A stretch of 64,000 nucleotides of DNA, from assembly GCA_003116975.1 (NCBI GenBank), contig BGKB01000159.1:117891-181890 (forward strand), read 5' to 3'. Of the stretch, positions 1-9,425 are shown piece by piece. A model generated the notes under the pieces. The model did no database searches. It was not told the DNA's origin and worked only from the letters and a program-made list of their open reading frames with translations. The position numbers were made by a program, and so were the translations under genes. Each line of letters starts with the position of its first letter. Positions within the stretch are counted from its first letter, which is position 1. This stretch comes from Aurantiochytrium sp. KH105 (Eukaryota; Sar; Bigyra; Thraustochytrida; Thraustochytriidae).

Positions 1-225
1 CAGGACTCTTGGCAGAGAGTTCTCACGCGGCTCGGCGCTTTCATTCTGGCATCGTTGTGTGTGTTTCAAACGAATCTGTCATTTCTCAGTTACATTTCAT
101 CTCTATGAAGAGACCTCGTTCGCCGCGTCGCGTCAAAGGCGTCTGGCTGGCGTAACCGTCTCTTCCAAAAAAATACTGCGTAGCTTCTTCACCAAAAGAA
201 AGAAAATGTACGGAAATGTTATAAT

Positions 226-1287
226 TTACATACCGCAGCGTGACATCCAGCTGCGAACGGTGGCAGAGGAAAGCGGAGATCCGGCCGCGTTGTCTGAAAG
301 CATGGCACCATTTGGCGCAAAGACCGTGAGCTTGGGAATTCCAGACACTTGAAATCGGCCCATCAACTGTTCTCGCTCGGAAGCTTGGAATGGGAGCGCC
401 AGCCATGGCATTGGGGTGCCTTCATAGTACTGAGTGAATCCGCCAGCGTCACGATCTGCACTAATCAGAACTACCTCGACGGGCAAGCCCTCAGCCTTAG
501 CTTGATTGTACCAGGGCATCATCATACCCGTTTGCTGCCTGCAGGGTCCGCACCATCCTGCGGAAAAATAAAAGAGCACGATTTTACCTGCCAGAGCCGC
601 CGAAGCCGGAACGCGTTCCTTGCCGCAAAGCAAGGTCGCCTGGGGCCCACCCAAGAGCTGCATAAAGGAATCATGTGTGGGCACAGTCACAACTGTCGCG
701 CTTGGCGCGGAGACCTGGCTCCAGGCGCCGTCTTTGTAGACGCGGTATCGAAAGACGTACTCGCCAGCGTCGAGGTTCTTCTTGCGGACCGAGTTGCCCT
801 TGAGCGAGTCTGAGAGTTGTTTCCACGCAAATGAGTCTGCGGATTGCGCAGCGCGCATATCTACCGCAAATCGCTCTGCACCTGCCAAGGCAGGCCAGGA
901 GATCATCACGGCGAACTTGCCGTCGTCCTGACCAATAGGTGTCCCTGCGGTCGGTGCTGCCATCACACTACCTTCTGGGTTTGGCTCGAGCTCTACGGGG
1001 TCCGAAAAGGGTCCCCACGAACCGTCTGCGTTTGCCGCGCGTACTCTGAAGCTGGCCTTGGTCTTGAGCGTCTTCTTGCGCAGGAAGGGTGTCGCCACCT
1101 TGTCCGAGAGCGTCCTCCACTCTTCGGCGCCCTCCTCTCGCACGTCGACCTGATACTTCGCGCCCGCGTCGCGCGGGCGCCACTCCAGCGTCACGCTGCC
1201 GTCGCTGCCGCGGCCGAACTCGGCGAGCTGCAGCTGCTTCGCGCCGCCCTTGGGCTTCAGGTAGCACACGCCGTCCTTGCACTCCAT
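226..1287 (-). CDS. Nucleoredoxin/tryparedoxin-like protein with two FN3 domains
   Basis: The product has 353 residues. Residues about 25-105 and 118-202 each look like a fibronectin type III fold (a mid-domain Trp, then a Y/F-x-V-x-A or Y-x-Y-R-V strand and a closing S-x-P). Residues about 205-353 form a thioredoxin-like domain with the redox motif WCGPC at 245-249 and the cis-proline segment SGIPKL at 315-320. The spacing and the motif PWY-x-Q shortly after the active site match the nucleoredoxin/tryparedoxin branch, which reduces or rearranges protein disulfides. No signal peptide is visible, so a cytosolic or nuclear site is likely. The frame stays open upstream of this ATG for about 315 codons, but that extension is low-complexity, crosses a palindromic repeat and runs antisense to the transporter, so I start at the ATG of MECKDGV. 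The gene is divergent from the MFS gene. The fold call is firm; the substrate is unknown. Confidence 0.85.
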   Translation of the reverse strand: MECKDGVCYLKPKGGAKQLQLAEFGRGSDGSVTLEWRPRDAGAKYQVDVREEGAEEWRTLSDKVATPFLRKKTLKTKASFRVRAANADGSWGPFSDPVELEPNPEGSVMAAPTAGTPIGQDDGKFAVMISWPALAGAERFAVDMRAAQSADSFAWKQLSDSLKGNSVRKKNLDAGEYVFRYRVYKDGAWSQVSAPSATVVTVPTHDSFMQLLGGPQATLLCGKERVPASAALAGKIVLFYFSAGWCGPCRQQTGMMMPWYNQAKAEGLPVEVVLISADRDAGGFTQYYEGTPMPWLALPFQASEREQLMGRFQVSGIPKLTVFAPNGAMLSDNAAGSPLSSATVRSWMSRCGM

Positions 1288-1737
1288 CCTGCTCCCCGCG
1301 TCCTCGCTGCGCCGCTCTCCTCCGCGTTCGCGTTCTGCTCCGCCCGGGCCCGGCGCTTCTCGAAGGACGGCGGGCCGCCCGATCGGGACGCCCGATCGGG
1401 ACGCCCGATCGGGACGCCCGATCGGGACGCCCGATCGGGACGCATCCGGAGCGCCGTCGAGCGCGAGCGCCGGGCGATCAATCACCCGGCGCCGAGTCGC
1501 CGAGCCGTCCATCTCTCCGAGCCAAAGCGCCGGGGAGGCGGCGGCAGCGGCGCGCAGGCAGGCAGGCAGCGGCGCAGCCCGTCGCCGTCCGCGGCAACGG
1601 ATGCAGGCGCAGCGAGAGCGAGAGCGAGCGAGCAGGGCGGCGCGCGCGCGTTGGCAGGGCGCGAGGAGGCGCGTGGCGCTCGGACCGGGAGCCGCGCGCG
1701 AGGAGGCCCGCCGCTGCGACAAGACCTCGGGAAAGAG
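1288..1737. promoter_or_regulatory. Shared divergent promoter region
   Basis: This 450-bp GC-rich spacer lies between the starts of the nucleoredoxin-like gene (minus) and the MFS transporter gene (plus). It must hold both 5' UTRs and both core promoters. I see no clear TATA box. Its most distinctive content is the 13-bp palindromic tandem repeat at 1376-1440. The right part, from about 1640, is similar to the sequence just upstream of the second MFS copy, so the duplication carried promoter DNA with it. Confidence 0.5.
1376..1440. repeat. Five tandem copies of a 13-bp palindrome-bearing unit
   Basis: The unit CGCCCGATCGGGA occurs five times in a row without a mismatch. Each copy contains the perfect 10-bp palindrome CCCGATCGGG. 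The array is 89 bp from the start codon of the minus-strand redox gene and about 300 bp from that of the plus-strand transporter. Evenly spaced palindromes in a divergent promoter resemble a multi-copy binding site for a dimeric regulator, but a plain minisatellite is equally possible. Confidence 0.9.
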
Positions 1738-3204
1738 ATGCTTCGTGGTGTGGATGGGAGCACGGACAGCGCAGAGGCGTCGGACGCCGCCACGAGAGAA
1801 CTGGACGTGGAAACGGACTCGGCGACCAACTCGCGAGCAAGGACGGAGAGCACTACCGCGGGAGCGAGAAGCTTGGCCGTTCTTCCGACCATTGTGTTTG
1901 CGCAGTTCGCAGGGACGTCCTTGTGGTTTGCGCCCAACGCGGTCGCGTCTCAGATCGATGGCGCTGGCGATACGCAGATCGCCACACTTACGTCGCTCGT
2001 GCAAGTAGGCTTCATTGTCGGTACCTTTGGGCTCACATACCTGAACGTGGCAGATCGGTTCCGCGCAGAGGTCGTTTTTGCGGTCATGTGCGCTCTCGGC
2101 AGCCTTTTGAACTTTCTTTGTGTGCTCAACACGGATTTCGCCGTATGGGCAACCCTGCGAACCGTAGTCGGCGTTTGCCTTGCCGGCGTGTACCCTGTGG
2201 GCATGAAGATTGCTGCCAAACAGTACCCACATGGACTCGGAGCACGCCTCGGCCTGCTTGTAGGCGCTCTCACACTGGGCACCGCCTTTCCTTGGCTCTT
2301 GCGCGGTCTCGGCAATAGTTTCCCCTTCGAAGTAACGCTGCTCGCGGTCTCAGTTCTAGCCCTTATTGGCGGGGCCCTTTTGCTTCTTGTGCTTGTTCCT
2401 TGGAAGGACATTTGGCCAGCCTTCCGGGCCTTGTTGACCTGGTCCACGCCTGCGCATGATTTGCAGGCGCTAAAGTTAGGTTGGGCCTCGATCAAGGAAA
2501 TCTGCTCTGCCAAGGACTTTCGCGCGGCCGCCATGGGTTATTTTGGGCATTGCTGGGAACTCTATGCATGGTGGGCCTATGTACCCAATCTTATCGAGGC
2601 GCATGAAGCTACGCTTGAAGTGGGCCAGACACCAGTCCTTCCAATGGCCATGTTTACGTTCTTCGCCATTGCCATCGGCGCAGTCGCTTGCGCTGTCGCG
2701 GGAGCATGGGGCCTGTGGGCTGGCCGAGGCATTCTTCCGGGCAGTGCTGTCGTGGCAAATTTGTCACTCGCTACGTCCATGTGTTGCTGTTTCCTTGCAC
2801 CATTGTATCAACGCATGACTCCTGTCGGGTTTTTTGTATACATTGCAGTTTGGGGCTGGAGCATCGTCGCTGACTCTGCGCAATTCTCCACACTCTTGGC
2901 CCAAAGCGCACCACGTACTCTCATGGGCACTGCGCTTACGCTGACGACATGCATTGGTTTCTCCGTCACTGTGGTTGGGATTCAAGTCCTTGGGGCAGTG
3001 CTGGACGCGGGCGTTGATCCAGGGATCGCATTTGTGCTTTTGGGGCCGGGGCCAGTGATCGGTCTTTTCTGCAGCTATTCTCGCTGGCCTGTTCATCGCG
3101 TTGTCTGCAAAGAACGCGGCCATACGTTCACCGCAACAGAGCCAGAAGTACCGGGCCGTAGCATGCCAGAAGTGGAGGTCAATCCAATAAACTTTGAAAA
3201 GTGA
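1738..3204 (+). CDS. Major facilitator superfamily transporter
   Basis: The product has 488 residues. A polar, acidic N-terminal tail of about 45 residues is followed by a chain of hydrophobic segments that fits 12 transmembrane helices. TM1 contains QFAGTSLWFAPNAV (56-69). The TM2-TM3 loop carries NVADRFRAE (103-111), in the place of the MFS signature G-x3-D-R. A long central loop (about 222-262) separates the two six-helix halves. The TM1 and TM2 motifs remind me of bacterial MFS proteins annotated as NarK-like or general MFS, so transfer from bacteria is possible but was not tested here. The substrate cannot be read from the sequence. The start is the ATG that is also conserved in the second copy at 4931; the upstream open stretch is low-complexity. 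The gene is divergent from the nucleoredoxin-like gene. Confidence 0.85.
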   Translation: MLRGVDGSTDSAEASDAATRELDVETDSATNSRARTESTTAGARSLAVLPTIVFAQFAGTSLWFAPNAVASQIDGAGDTQIATLTSLVQVGFIVGTFGLTYLNVADRFRAEVVFAVMCALGSLLNFLCVLNTDFAVWATLRTVVGVCLAGVYPVGMKIAAKQYPHGLGARLGLLVGALTLGTAFPWLLRGLGNSFPFEVTLLAVSVLALIGGALLLLVLVPWKDIWPAFRALLTWSTPAHDLQALKLGWASIKEICSAKDFRAAAMGYFGHCWELYAWWAYVPNLIEAHEATLEVGQTPVLPMAMFTFFAIAIGAVACAVAGAWGLWAGRGILPGSAVVANLSLATSMCCCFLAPLYQRMTPVGFFVYIAVWGWSIVADSAQFSTLLAQSAPRTLMGTALTLTTCIGFSVTVVGIQVLGAVLDAGVDPGIAFVLLGPGPVIGLFCSYSRWPVHRVVCKERGHTFTATEPEVPGRSMPEVEVNPINFEK

Positions 3205-3222
3205 CTCTACAAAGAACTCGAG

Positions 3223-3298
3223 TCAAAATGTATGTGCATCGCCAAAATGTATGTGTCTCGCCAAAATGCATTCGTATTACCAAAATGTATCTGTAACG
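3223..3298. repeat. Four tandem copies of a 19-bp unit after the MFS stop
   Basis: Four imperfect 19-bp copies are built around CCAAAATGTATGTG, starting at 3223, 3242, 3261 and 3280. They begin 18 bp after the MFS stop codon and so probably lie in its 3' UTR. The decayed second MFS copy has no such array after its stop. Confidence 0.75.
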
Positions 3299-4238
3299 CC
3301 TTGTTCCAACGCGATTGTCTCGAGAACTCGTGGCTCTCGAAGCGATTATGCAATGTTGATCTTTAATTGATGCGTTTTGTGCTGTTCTAGAACTATCCTT
3401 GGTGCGGACTATCGTCGCTTCCAGTGCCTGCATCGGTCTGCAACTTCTTGTTCCGTCCCGAATGCTTGGCTTCAGTGGTAGCCGGATTGCGACCCTAGTC
3501 TACTTGTCACTAGATCTAAGTAAGTATGAACCATTTGGCGGTTGCGCACCCCTTGCACAGCGTGCACACGGGGTACTGCGTGCGCCCACCGACTAAAGAT
3601 GTTTGAGGCAGGTTCTCCTTTTGAAAGGCAAACCTTGTAGCATTGTCGATGCTTGCCAGCCTTGCGGGACAATAAAGTCTAACGCGATTCGGGTTCAGAG
3701 ACGTGGCGCAAGCCAGCATGGCCTTTCAGGGTTGTCGGCAGCATGAAGCGTCACGTCGTCGTCAGCGAAAGAGCAAGTGCTTGGCCTCCAGCAGGCTTCG
3801 CTGTGCTCGAAAGGGACCCTTGCCGTTGCACTCACAACCCCGTGCGCATTGCGTGTCTCGGACGCACCGGCCGAATATTGACGTCTTGCCTTCTTCGCAG
3901 ACGAAAAGGTCACATGGCGGCCCATGGGCTCGATTTTTCCTTGCCTGCCGTGGCTTTGCTAAAGGTGCTATTTGCATCCAGAACGTGAAAAGTCTTGTGT
4001 TTGAGCACAAAAATAAATATCATGCTATTATGATAACCTGAGCTAATTTTTCTAAAACAAGAATTCTGTTCGTAGTAGACACGAGACAATTTATACTTTG
4101 TTACTGTTAGTCCAAAACTTTTCATTGTGGAGAGAGGTATAAGCTTGTTGGTTGCGGAGCGGCCTGCTAGTTTCGGCCCAGCTGCGGGGGGTGCACGTAG
4201 CCGTCCGCAGAAAGAGATGCAAAAAGACACGCAGGCAG
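3299..4238. other. Intergenic stretch without a recognisable gene
   Basis: Short open frames occur on both strands, but none exceeds about 110 codons and none shows a recognisable motif, repeat-free composition or partner. The right part (about 3990-4130) is AT-richer than its surroundings. I see no RNA gene. It probably contains the 3' end of the MFS transcript and then ordinary spacer. Confidence 0.5.
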
Positions 4239-4815
<577 letters not shown>

Positions 4816-4930
4816 GGCGACGCTCGCGCGTTGGCGCGCTACGCGCGGTAGGCAGGGCACGAGGAGACGCTTGCCGCTCGGACCGTGAGTCGGGCACGAA
4901 GACGCCCGCCACAGCGACAACGGAAAAGAG

Positions 4931-5660
4931 ATGCTTCGTGGTGTTGATACGAGCACGGACAGCGCAGCGGCGTCGGACGCCACCACAAAGGAAGCGAACG
5001 TAGACCCGAATTCGTTGATTAACTCGCGAGCAAAGATGGAGAGCAATGCCGCTGGAGCAAAAAGCTTTGCGGTTCTCCCGACCATTATATTTGCGCAGTT
5101 TGCAGGGACGTCCTTGTGGTTTGCGCCCAACGCGGTCGCATCTCAGATCGATGGCACTGGCGATACGCAGATCGCCACACTTACGTCGCTCGTGCAAGTA
5201 GGCTTCATTGTCGGTACCTTTGGGCTCACATACCTGAACGTGGCAGATCGGTTCCGCGCAGAGGTCGTTTTTGCGGTCATGTGCTCTCTCGGCAGCCTTT
5301 TGAACTTTCTTTGTGTGCTCAACACGGATTTCGCCGTATGGGCAACCTTGCGAACCCTAGTCGGCGTTTGCCTTGCCGGCGTGTTCCCTGTGGGCATGAA
5401 GATTGCTGCCAAACAGTACCCACATGGACTCGGAGCACGCCTCGGACTGTTTCTCGGCGCTTCCACGCTTGGCACCGCCTTTCCCTGGCTCTTGCGCGGT
5501 CTCGGCAATACTCTCCCCTTTGAAATGACGCTGCTCGCGGTCTCAGTTCTAAGCCTCATTGGCGGGGCCCTTTTGGTTATCTAGACTCACCGCAACCGAG
5601 TCTGAAACAGCGAATTGGACGAGCCGCACCCAGAAGCAACGCATAATCTTTGCAAACTGA
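4931..5660 (+). pseudogene. Truncated second copy of the MFS transporter (internal deletion)
   Basis: The open frame runs 4931-5584 (217 residues). It matches the intact transporter at 1738-3204 nearly residue for residue up to the end of TM6 (IGGALL), then adds VI and stops. Nucleotide similarity continues past the stop: the stretch from about 5586 resembles the intact gene from about 3127 (both read TCACCGCAAC), and the region to the TGA at 5658-5660 resembles the last codons and stop of the intact gene. So about 740 bp, covering TM7-TM12, are missing and replaced by about 10 bp, with a frame change at the junction. The similarity also reaches upstream of the ATG, indicating a segmental tandem duplication. 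A six-helix product might be made, but transport is unlikely. Confidence 0.85.
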
Positions 5661-5702
5661 CTATAAAGAGATTGGGTATGTATCGGCTTGCCCCAAGCAA
5701 TG

Positions 5703-5708
5703 TTTATT
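5703..5708 (-). terminator. Candidate poly(A) signal of the channel gene
   Basis: The minus strand reads AATAAA 36 bp past the stop codon of the OSCA/CSC1-type gene. The position suits a polyadenylation signal. The hexamer alone is weak evidence. Confidence 0.4.
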
Positions 5709-5743
5709 CTTTTATAAAAAGAGATGCCATGGGTTTCAAGAAC

Positions 5744-8677
5744 TTATGGCTCCCGAAGCAATGGAGCCGTGTTGGATGACACATCATAGTTAGCCTGTCG
5801 AGAGTCTCTGCCAACATCCTGCGTTGCGGACTCTGGAAGGTCCAAGATCGGAGGCTCGCGCAAGACGGGGAGCTCGTAGGAAAAGAATTCAAAGGCCCCC
5901 GACCGGCCTGAACCAGCAATGCGAGCCGAGGGCGGCGAGGCATGCTGTCGACCTTGAAGTCCATCTTGGCCGAGTTGCTGCTGCTGCAGTCTGTCAGCGC
6001 TATTATTTCTGTACGAGGCAAGAATAGGATCGTCCATGCCATCGTCGTCGTCATCATCGTCGCCGGTATCAAAGGTATCGTCGAGGTTACTACTGCTGTT
6101 GTGATGACCTCCGTGATGATGGCTACCACCGGAAGGCGTCACACCGCTGCCGCCCGCACCCGGGCCCAAGGGTGCGTTAAATCGAATGTTCGCCTTGATT
6201 CGTCGACCCAAATAGTTCGGATCCTCCCCTGTCAGCATGCCGTACTGCCAAACCGAAGCCGCCAACATTGATGCGGGCTCGTCATCGTCAATCTTTTGAT
6301 CGATACGGGCCGCAAGATCGAGTGGCAGTGCTGTCACGAGCGGACGGTAGCGAAAGTCAATCATGGCGGCAACAAAGGCAGTCAACAAAAAGAGCACCAG
6401 AACAGCTGACGACTGCTCATAGCCGCGGCGAAGACTGAGCAAACCAATGAGGGTCAGCTGCGCTACAAGTATCGCCGAGACATAGCAGTAGTAAGTCCGG
6501 GTCCACAGGGTACCTCCTGCATCGAAGCGTTGCATGTTGACGGCGAGAAACATGCGCGCATAGACAAAGTAGGCGACATAAAAGAAGACGCAGGCCACGG
6601 GTGCAATAAGAGGCTGAATGACGGCATAGGAAATGGCAATAAAAAAGAGCAGGAGCATCTGGCCATTGAGTGAAGACAGATTACGGTGCGCCGGAAAGGA
6701 GAGAACGTGGCAGCCGCAGCGCGCGTTGCGGCGGTCGCGGTGCGAGAGGGCGGCGCCGAGAAGGCACCTGCGCAAAAAGTCGAGTAAGACGTCAATGACA
6801 CGGTACATGTCCATGCACAGAAATGTTACAAACTTGGTCGCGAAAAAGAGAATGTAGAATGAGGCATTTTGCGGGATGCGCGACGCGAGTGTGGACACAA
6901 TCTCGGAAGGTCTGCTCACGTCAATCGAGTTAAAAATGGGGCCCGATACACCGTAAAAGATAAAGACCTGGACAACGAGGAAAACAAAGTACCATGTCGT
7001 GGCGAGCTGGTCCGCGTCCGCCTCCGACGCTCGTGCTTCAACCCGCGCGAGGAAGCAGACCACCGGATTGACAATGGCGAGCAAACTGGACAGCAGGAGC
7101 GGTGCCAGCTGCTCAACAATTGACTCCACCGCAGAGTTGGCTTCGAGAAATTTGCGCAGCTGGGGGATTTCGCGCTTGATTACATCGAGCGATGTAAGCG
7201 CGCCAACCGAGGCCGCAAAGGCGCCCCAGAAAATGACCAGCAAAAAGAAACCCAGACGCGCCGCGTACTTGCTGCAGGCGCGCTGCGTGGCGCCGTAGCC
7301 GAGCGAGTCCCAAATAATATCGTCCGGCTCCGAAGCGTGCACGGCAACCACGCTGTACCGGTGATCCAGAACCGCCTGTGCGGAAATTGTCGCAGCCGTG
7401 GCAGAGCTAAAGGTAATAAAGCATGCACGAATGGGCCGCGCGAGCTTTCCGGCTGCCTCATCCTCTTCAACCTTTTTGTATGCGTAAAAGAGCTCTTCGA
7501 AGTCGCGATTGAGCGCTTCGTACTTTTCCTCGAGGCGAGAGATTGAGTAGCTCACGTCGCCTGACCCAGAGCCGCAGCACATGTTCAAACAGACAGCGTG
7601 GCAGCGCGGAACTCTTCCATACCGATCGCGAAGTGCCATGAGGCGCGTGATGCGGTCATAACAGGCCATGCGGCGCTTGGCCACGTCTCTCATTTGTTTG
7701 AGCAAGGATTCGTCGTTAAAGCGTACCGGGTCAATGCGTAAAATCTGATCAGGAAATATTCCGGCAAAGTGTCGCCGCAGCCCCTCGGTAGTATGCAAAT
7801 CGAGGTGCGTCGGAATGTCGTCGCAAAGGACAGTGAACATCTCGGGCGGCTGTGAGAGCCAGTATGCGGCGCGCACGCGAACAATTTCCCGATATTCGCG
7901 GCGCAAGAGCAGCATGAGGATGAGCGTCGCCACAGCGACGCCGGCCACAGGACACCATAGCAGCGGGCTCCCTGGTGCAATGCTTGCCATGCTGAGCTTG
8001 TCGGCACCCGAGCACACGCAATCCGAATGAAAGGCGTCGCTCTGGCGGCCGACAAGTGTGGACGCAGAATCAAACTGGTGGTAGAATTCTCCATTATTGG
8101 AGGACTCGTTGCGCTTGACCCCGGCGCAAATATCGATACATTTTTCGGGCTGCTCCTGCGCATAGTACAAGGGCAGCAGGCCGCCCGAAACGAAGAGAGA
8201 CACGAGAAACATGGCCACGGCTTGGAAACGGATTCCGCGCAAGCTCATGTACGCATCCATGCCGCACTGTGCCACAAAGTCAGCCTCGCGAACGTACAGG
8301 TTACAAAAGCAGTTTCTCGCCAAAATCTGGCGCCACTTGACGGACCCACGCGGTGAAAGCCATCGCTTCAGCGAAGTCTCTCTGCCCGTGAAGCTCGCCA
8401 AGATCATGTATAAGATAATGAGCGCGAGCGCTGTGCCACCGTATGCGAGGCCGCCCCACATGAGCATCTCGTCGGTGGGGTGCTTGATGCCAGGCATTGT
8501 GGGCGCGTGGGTCGGCGCCAACGTTGGAGCTAGCGTCGTTGGCGCCAAGCTCGTCGGAGCATACGTCGTTGGGCCAAAGGTTGTAGGAGCGAAAGTCGTT
8601 GGAGACATCGTAGTTGGTGCCATCGTCGTGGGTGGCATTGTAGAAGGCGACAACGTCCCCGTGGGGCTCGCCGACAT
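5744..8677 (-). CDS. OSCA/CSC1/TMEM63-type mechanosensitive cation channel
   Basis: The product has 977 residues, within the family's usual range or slightly above. Residues 7-60 are a Pro/Thr-rich tract of repeated APTT/PPTT units, probably an exposed, O-glycosylatable stalk. TM segments follow at about 72-95, 151-172 and 240-258. A large cytosolic domain (about 276-460) ends in the family hallmark DDIIWDSL (452-459). Hydrophobic helices from about 471 to 775 form the RSN1-type 7TM core with the conserved AVIQPLIAP at 685-693. The tail is soluble, with a His/Gly run, an Asp run (873-879) and a Gln-rich part. Family members are stretch- or osmotically gated Ca2+-permeable channels in plasma or endomembranes. 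I chose the ATG before the Pro/Thr tract; an open extension of 87 codons upstream is low-complexity. The family call is strong, the gating mode is inferred. Confidence 0.9.
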   Translation of the reverse strand: MSASPTGTLSPSTMPPTTMAPTTMSPTTFAPTTFGPTTYAPTSLAPTTLAPTLAPTHAPTMPGIKHPTDEMLMWGGLAYGGTALALIILYMILASFTGRETSLKRWLSPRGSVKWRQILARNCFCNLYVREADFVAQCGMDAYMSLRGIRFQAVAMFLVSLFVSGGLLPLYYAQEQPEKCIDICAGVKRNESSNNGEFYHQFDSASTLVGRQSDAFHSDCVCSGADKLSMASIAPGSPLLWCPVAGVAVATLILMLLLRREYREIVRVRAAYWLSQPPEMFTVLCDDIPTHLDLHTTEGLRRHFAGIFPDQILRIDPVRFNDESLLKQMRDVAKRRMACYDRITRLMALRDRYGRVPRCHAVCLNMCCGSGSGDVSYSISRLEEKYEALNRDFEELFYAYKKVEEDEAAGKLARPIRACFITFSSATAATISAQAVLDHRYSVVAVHASEPDDIIWDSLGYGATQRACSKYAARLGFFLLVIFWGAFAASVGALTSLDVIKREIPQLRKFLEANSAVESIVEQLAPLLLSSLLAIVNPVVCFLARVEARASEADADQLATTWYFVFLVVQVFIFYGVSGPIFNSIDVSRPSEIVSTLASRIPQNASFYILFFATKFVTFLCMDMYRVIDVLLDFLRRCLLGAALSHRDRRNARCGCHVLSFPAHRNLSSLNGQMLLLFFIAISYAVIQPLIAPVACVFFYVAYFVYARMFLAVNMQRFDAGGTLWTRTYYCYVSAILVAQLTLIGLLSLRRGYEQSSAVLVLFLLTAFVAAMIDFRYRPLVTALPLDLAARIDQKIDDDEPASMLAASVWQYGMLTGEDPNYLGRRIKANIRFNAPLGPGAGGSGVTPSGGSHHHGGHHNSSSNLDDTFDTGDDDDDDDGMDDPILASYRNNSADRLQQQQLGQDGLQGRQHASPPSARIAGSGRSGAFEFFSYELPVLREPPILDLPESATQDVGRDSRQANYDVSSNTAPLLREP

Positions 8678-9425
8678 CTTACTCACCCCGCGTGGCAGGT
8701 CGAGACGAGATGGGTTGAGATGAGTCGAGTTGAATTGAAGTTGAGCCAACAGTGCCTTCCTTGAAGCTCCCGTCTTTGCCGCGCGTGCGCCGTTTCGTGC
8801 TGATGGCCTCTTGCAGTCAGCCAGACAGTCTCTCTGTCTGTCTGCTTGCCGGTGCGCTCCTGCGAACGCTCGCTTGCGCGCAAGGCGGGCAGCCAGCCAG
8901 CCAGCCAGCCAGCCCGTCCAAGATTTGGATTTGCCCATGGCCTCACTTGGAAATGCTCTCTGGTCTGGTAATAGCTGCAGATATGAATTTCCAGTTCTTC
9001 AAGTATCATTGTTGTTGGCAAGATTCAATTACACAAGAATACATAACAAATGCAAAGCCAAAAAACACAAGGGGGTTATCATTGTCTACATGGGATCGTT
9101 GTGGGCCTACGTGTACATATGCCATGGCCAAGCAATGCTCGCTCAAAGTGCGACAAACCTAGGCCAAAGGACGAATCTGTCTTCTAGGCGTCTTGAAGCT
9201 GCGAATTGCATTGGCTTAATCTGAGCGAATTAGCAGCAGCGCGACTGCTATAGGCTATGTCCTGAAATTACCCTCATTATTATGTACCCTTTACGCGTAG
9301 ATTTGCAAATAGAAGTAGTAAAAAGCACTTCACCTGCTCGCACGGAGAGAGAAATGAAAAAATGATCTCACCTCAAGACACTGCCGCGGCATGTCGTAAC
9401 TTCCAAGGAATGAAAAGGAATGGTC
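8678..9425. other. Spacer: channel promoter and presenilin 3' flank
   Basis: This 748-bp spacer lies between the start of the channel gene and the stop of the presenilin gene, both on the minus strand. It holds the channel's 5' UTR and promoter, a short AGCC repeat, and an AT-richer part (about 8980-9420) that should include the presenilin 3' UTR. No further gene is evident. Confidence 0.5.
8891..8914. repeat. (AGCC)6 microsatellite
   Basis: Six exact copies of AGCC lie about 215 bp upstream of the channel gene's start codon. Confidence 0.9.

Noticed and set aside
844-1737. Upstream extension of the MFS frame (about 298 codons)
   Set aside because: It is low-complexity and overlaps the redox gene antisense. 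The ATG at 1738 is the one shared with the second copy.
1288-2232. 315-codon upstream extension of the nucleoredoxin-like frame on the minus strand
   Set aside because: It is Arg/Ala-rich, passes through the palindromic repeat and is antisense to the conserved MFS coding region. The fold starts after the ATG at 1287.
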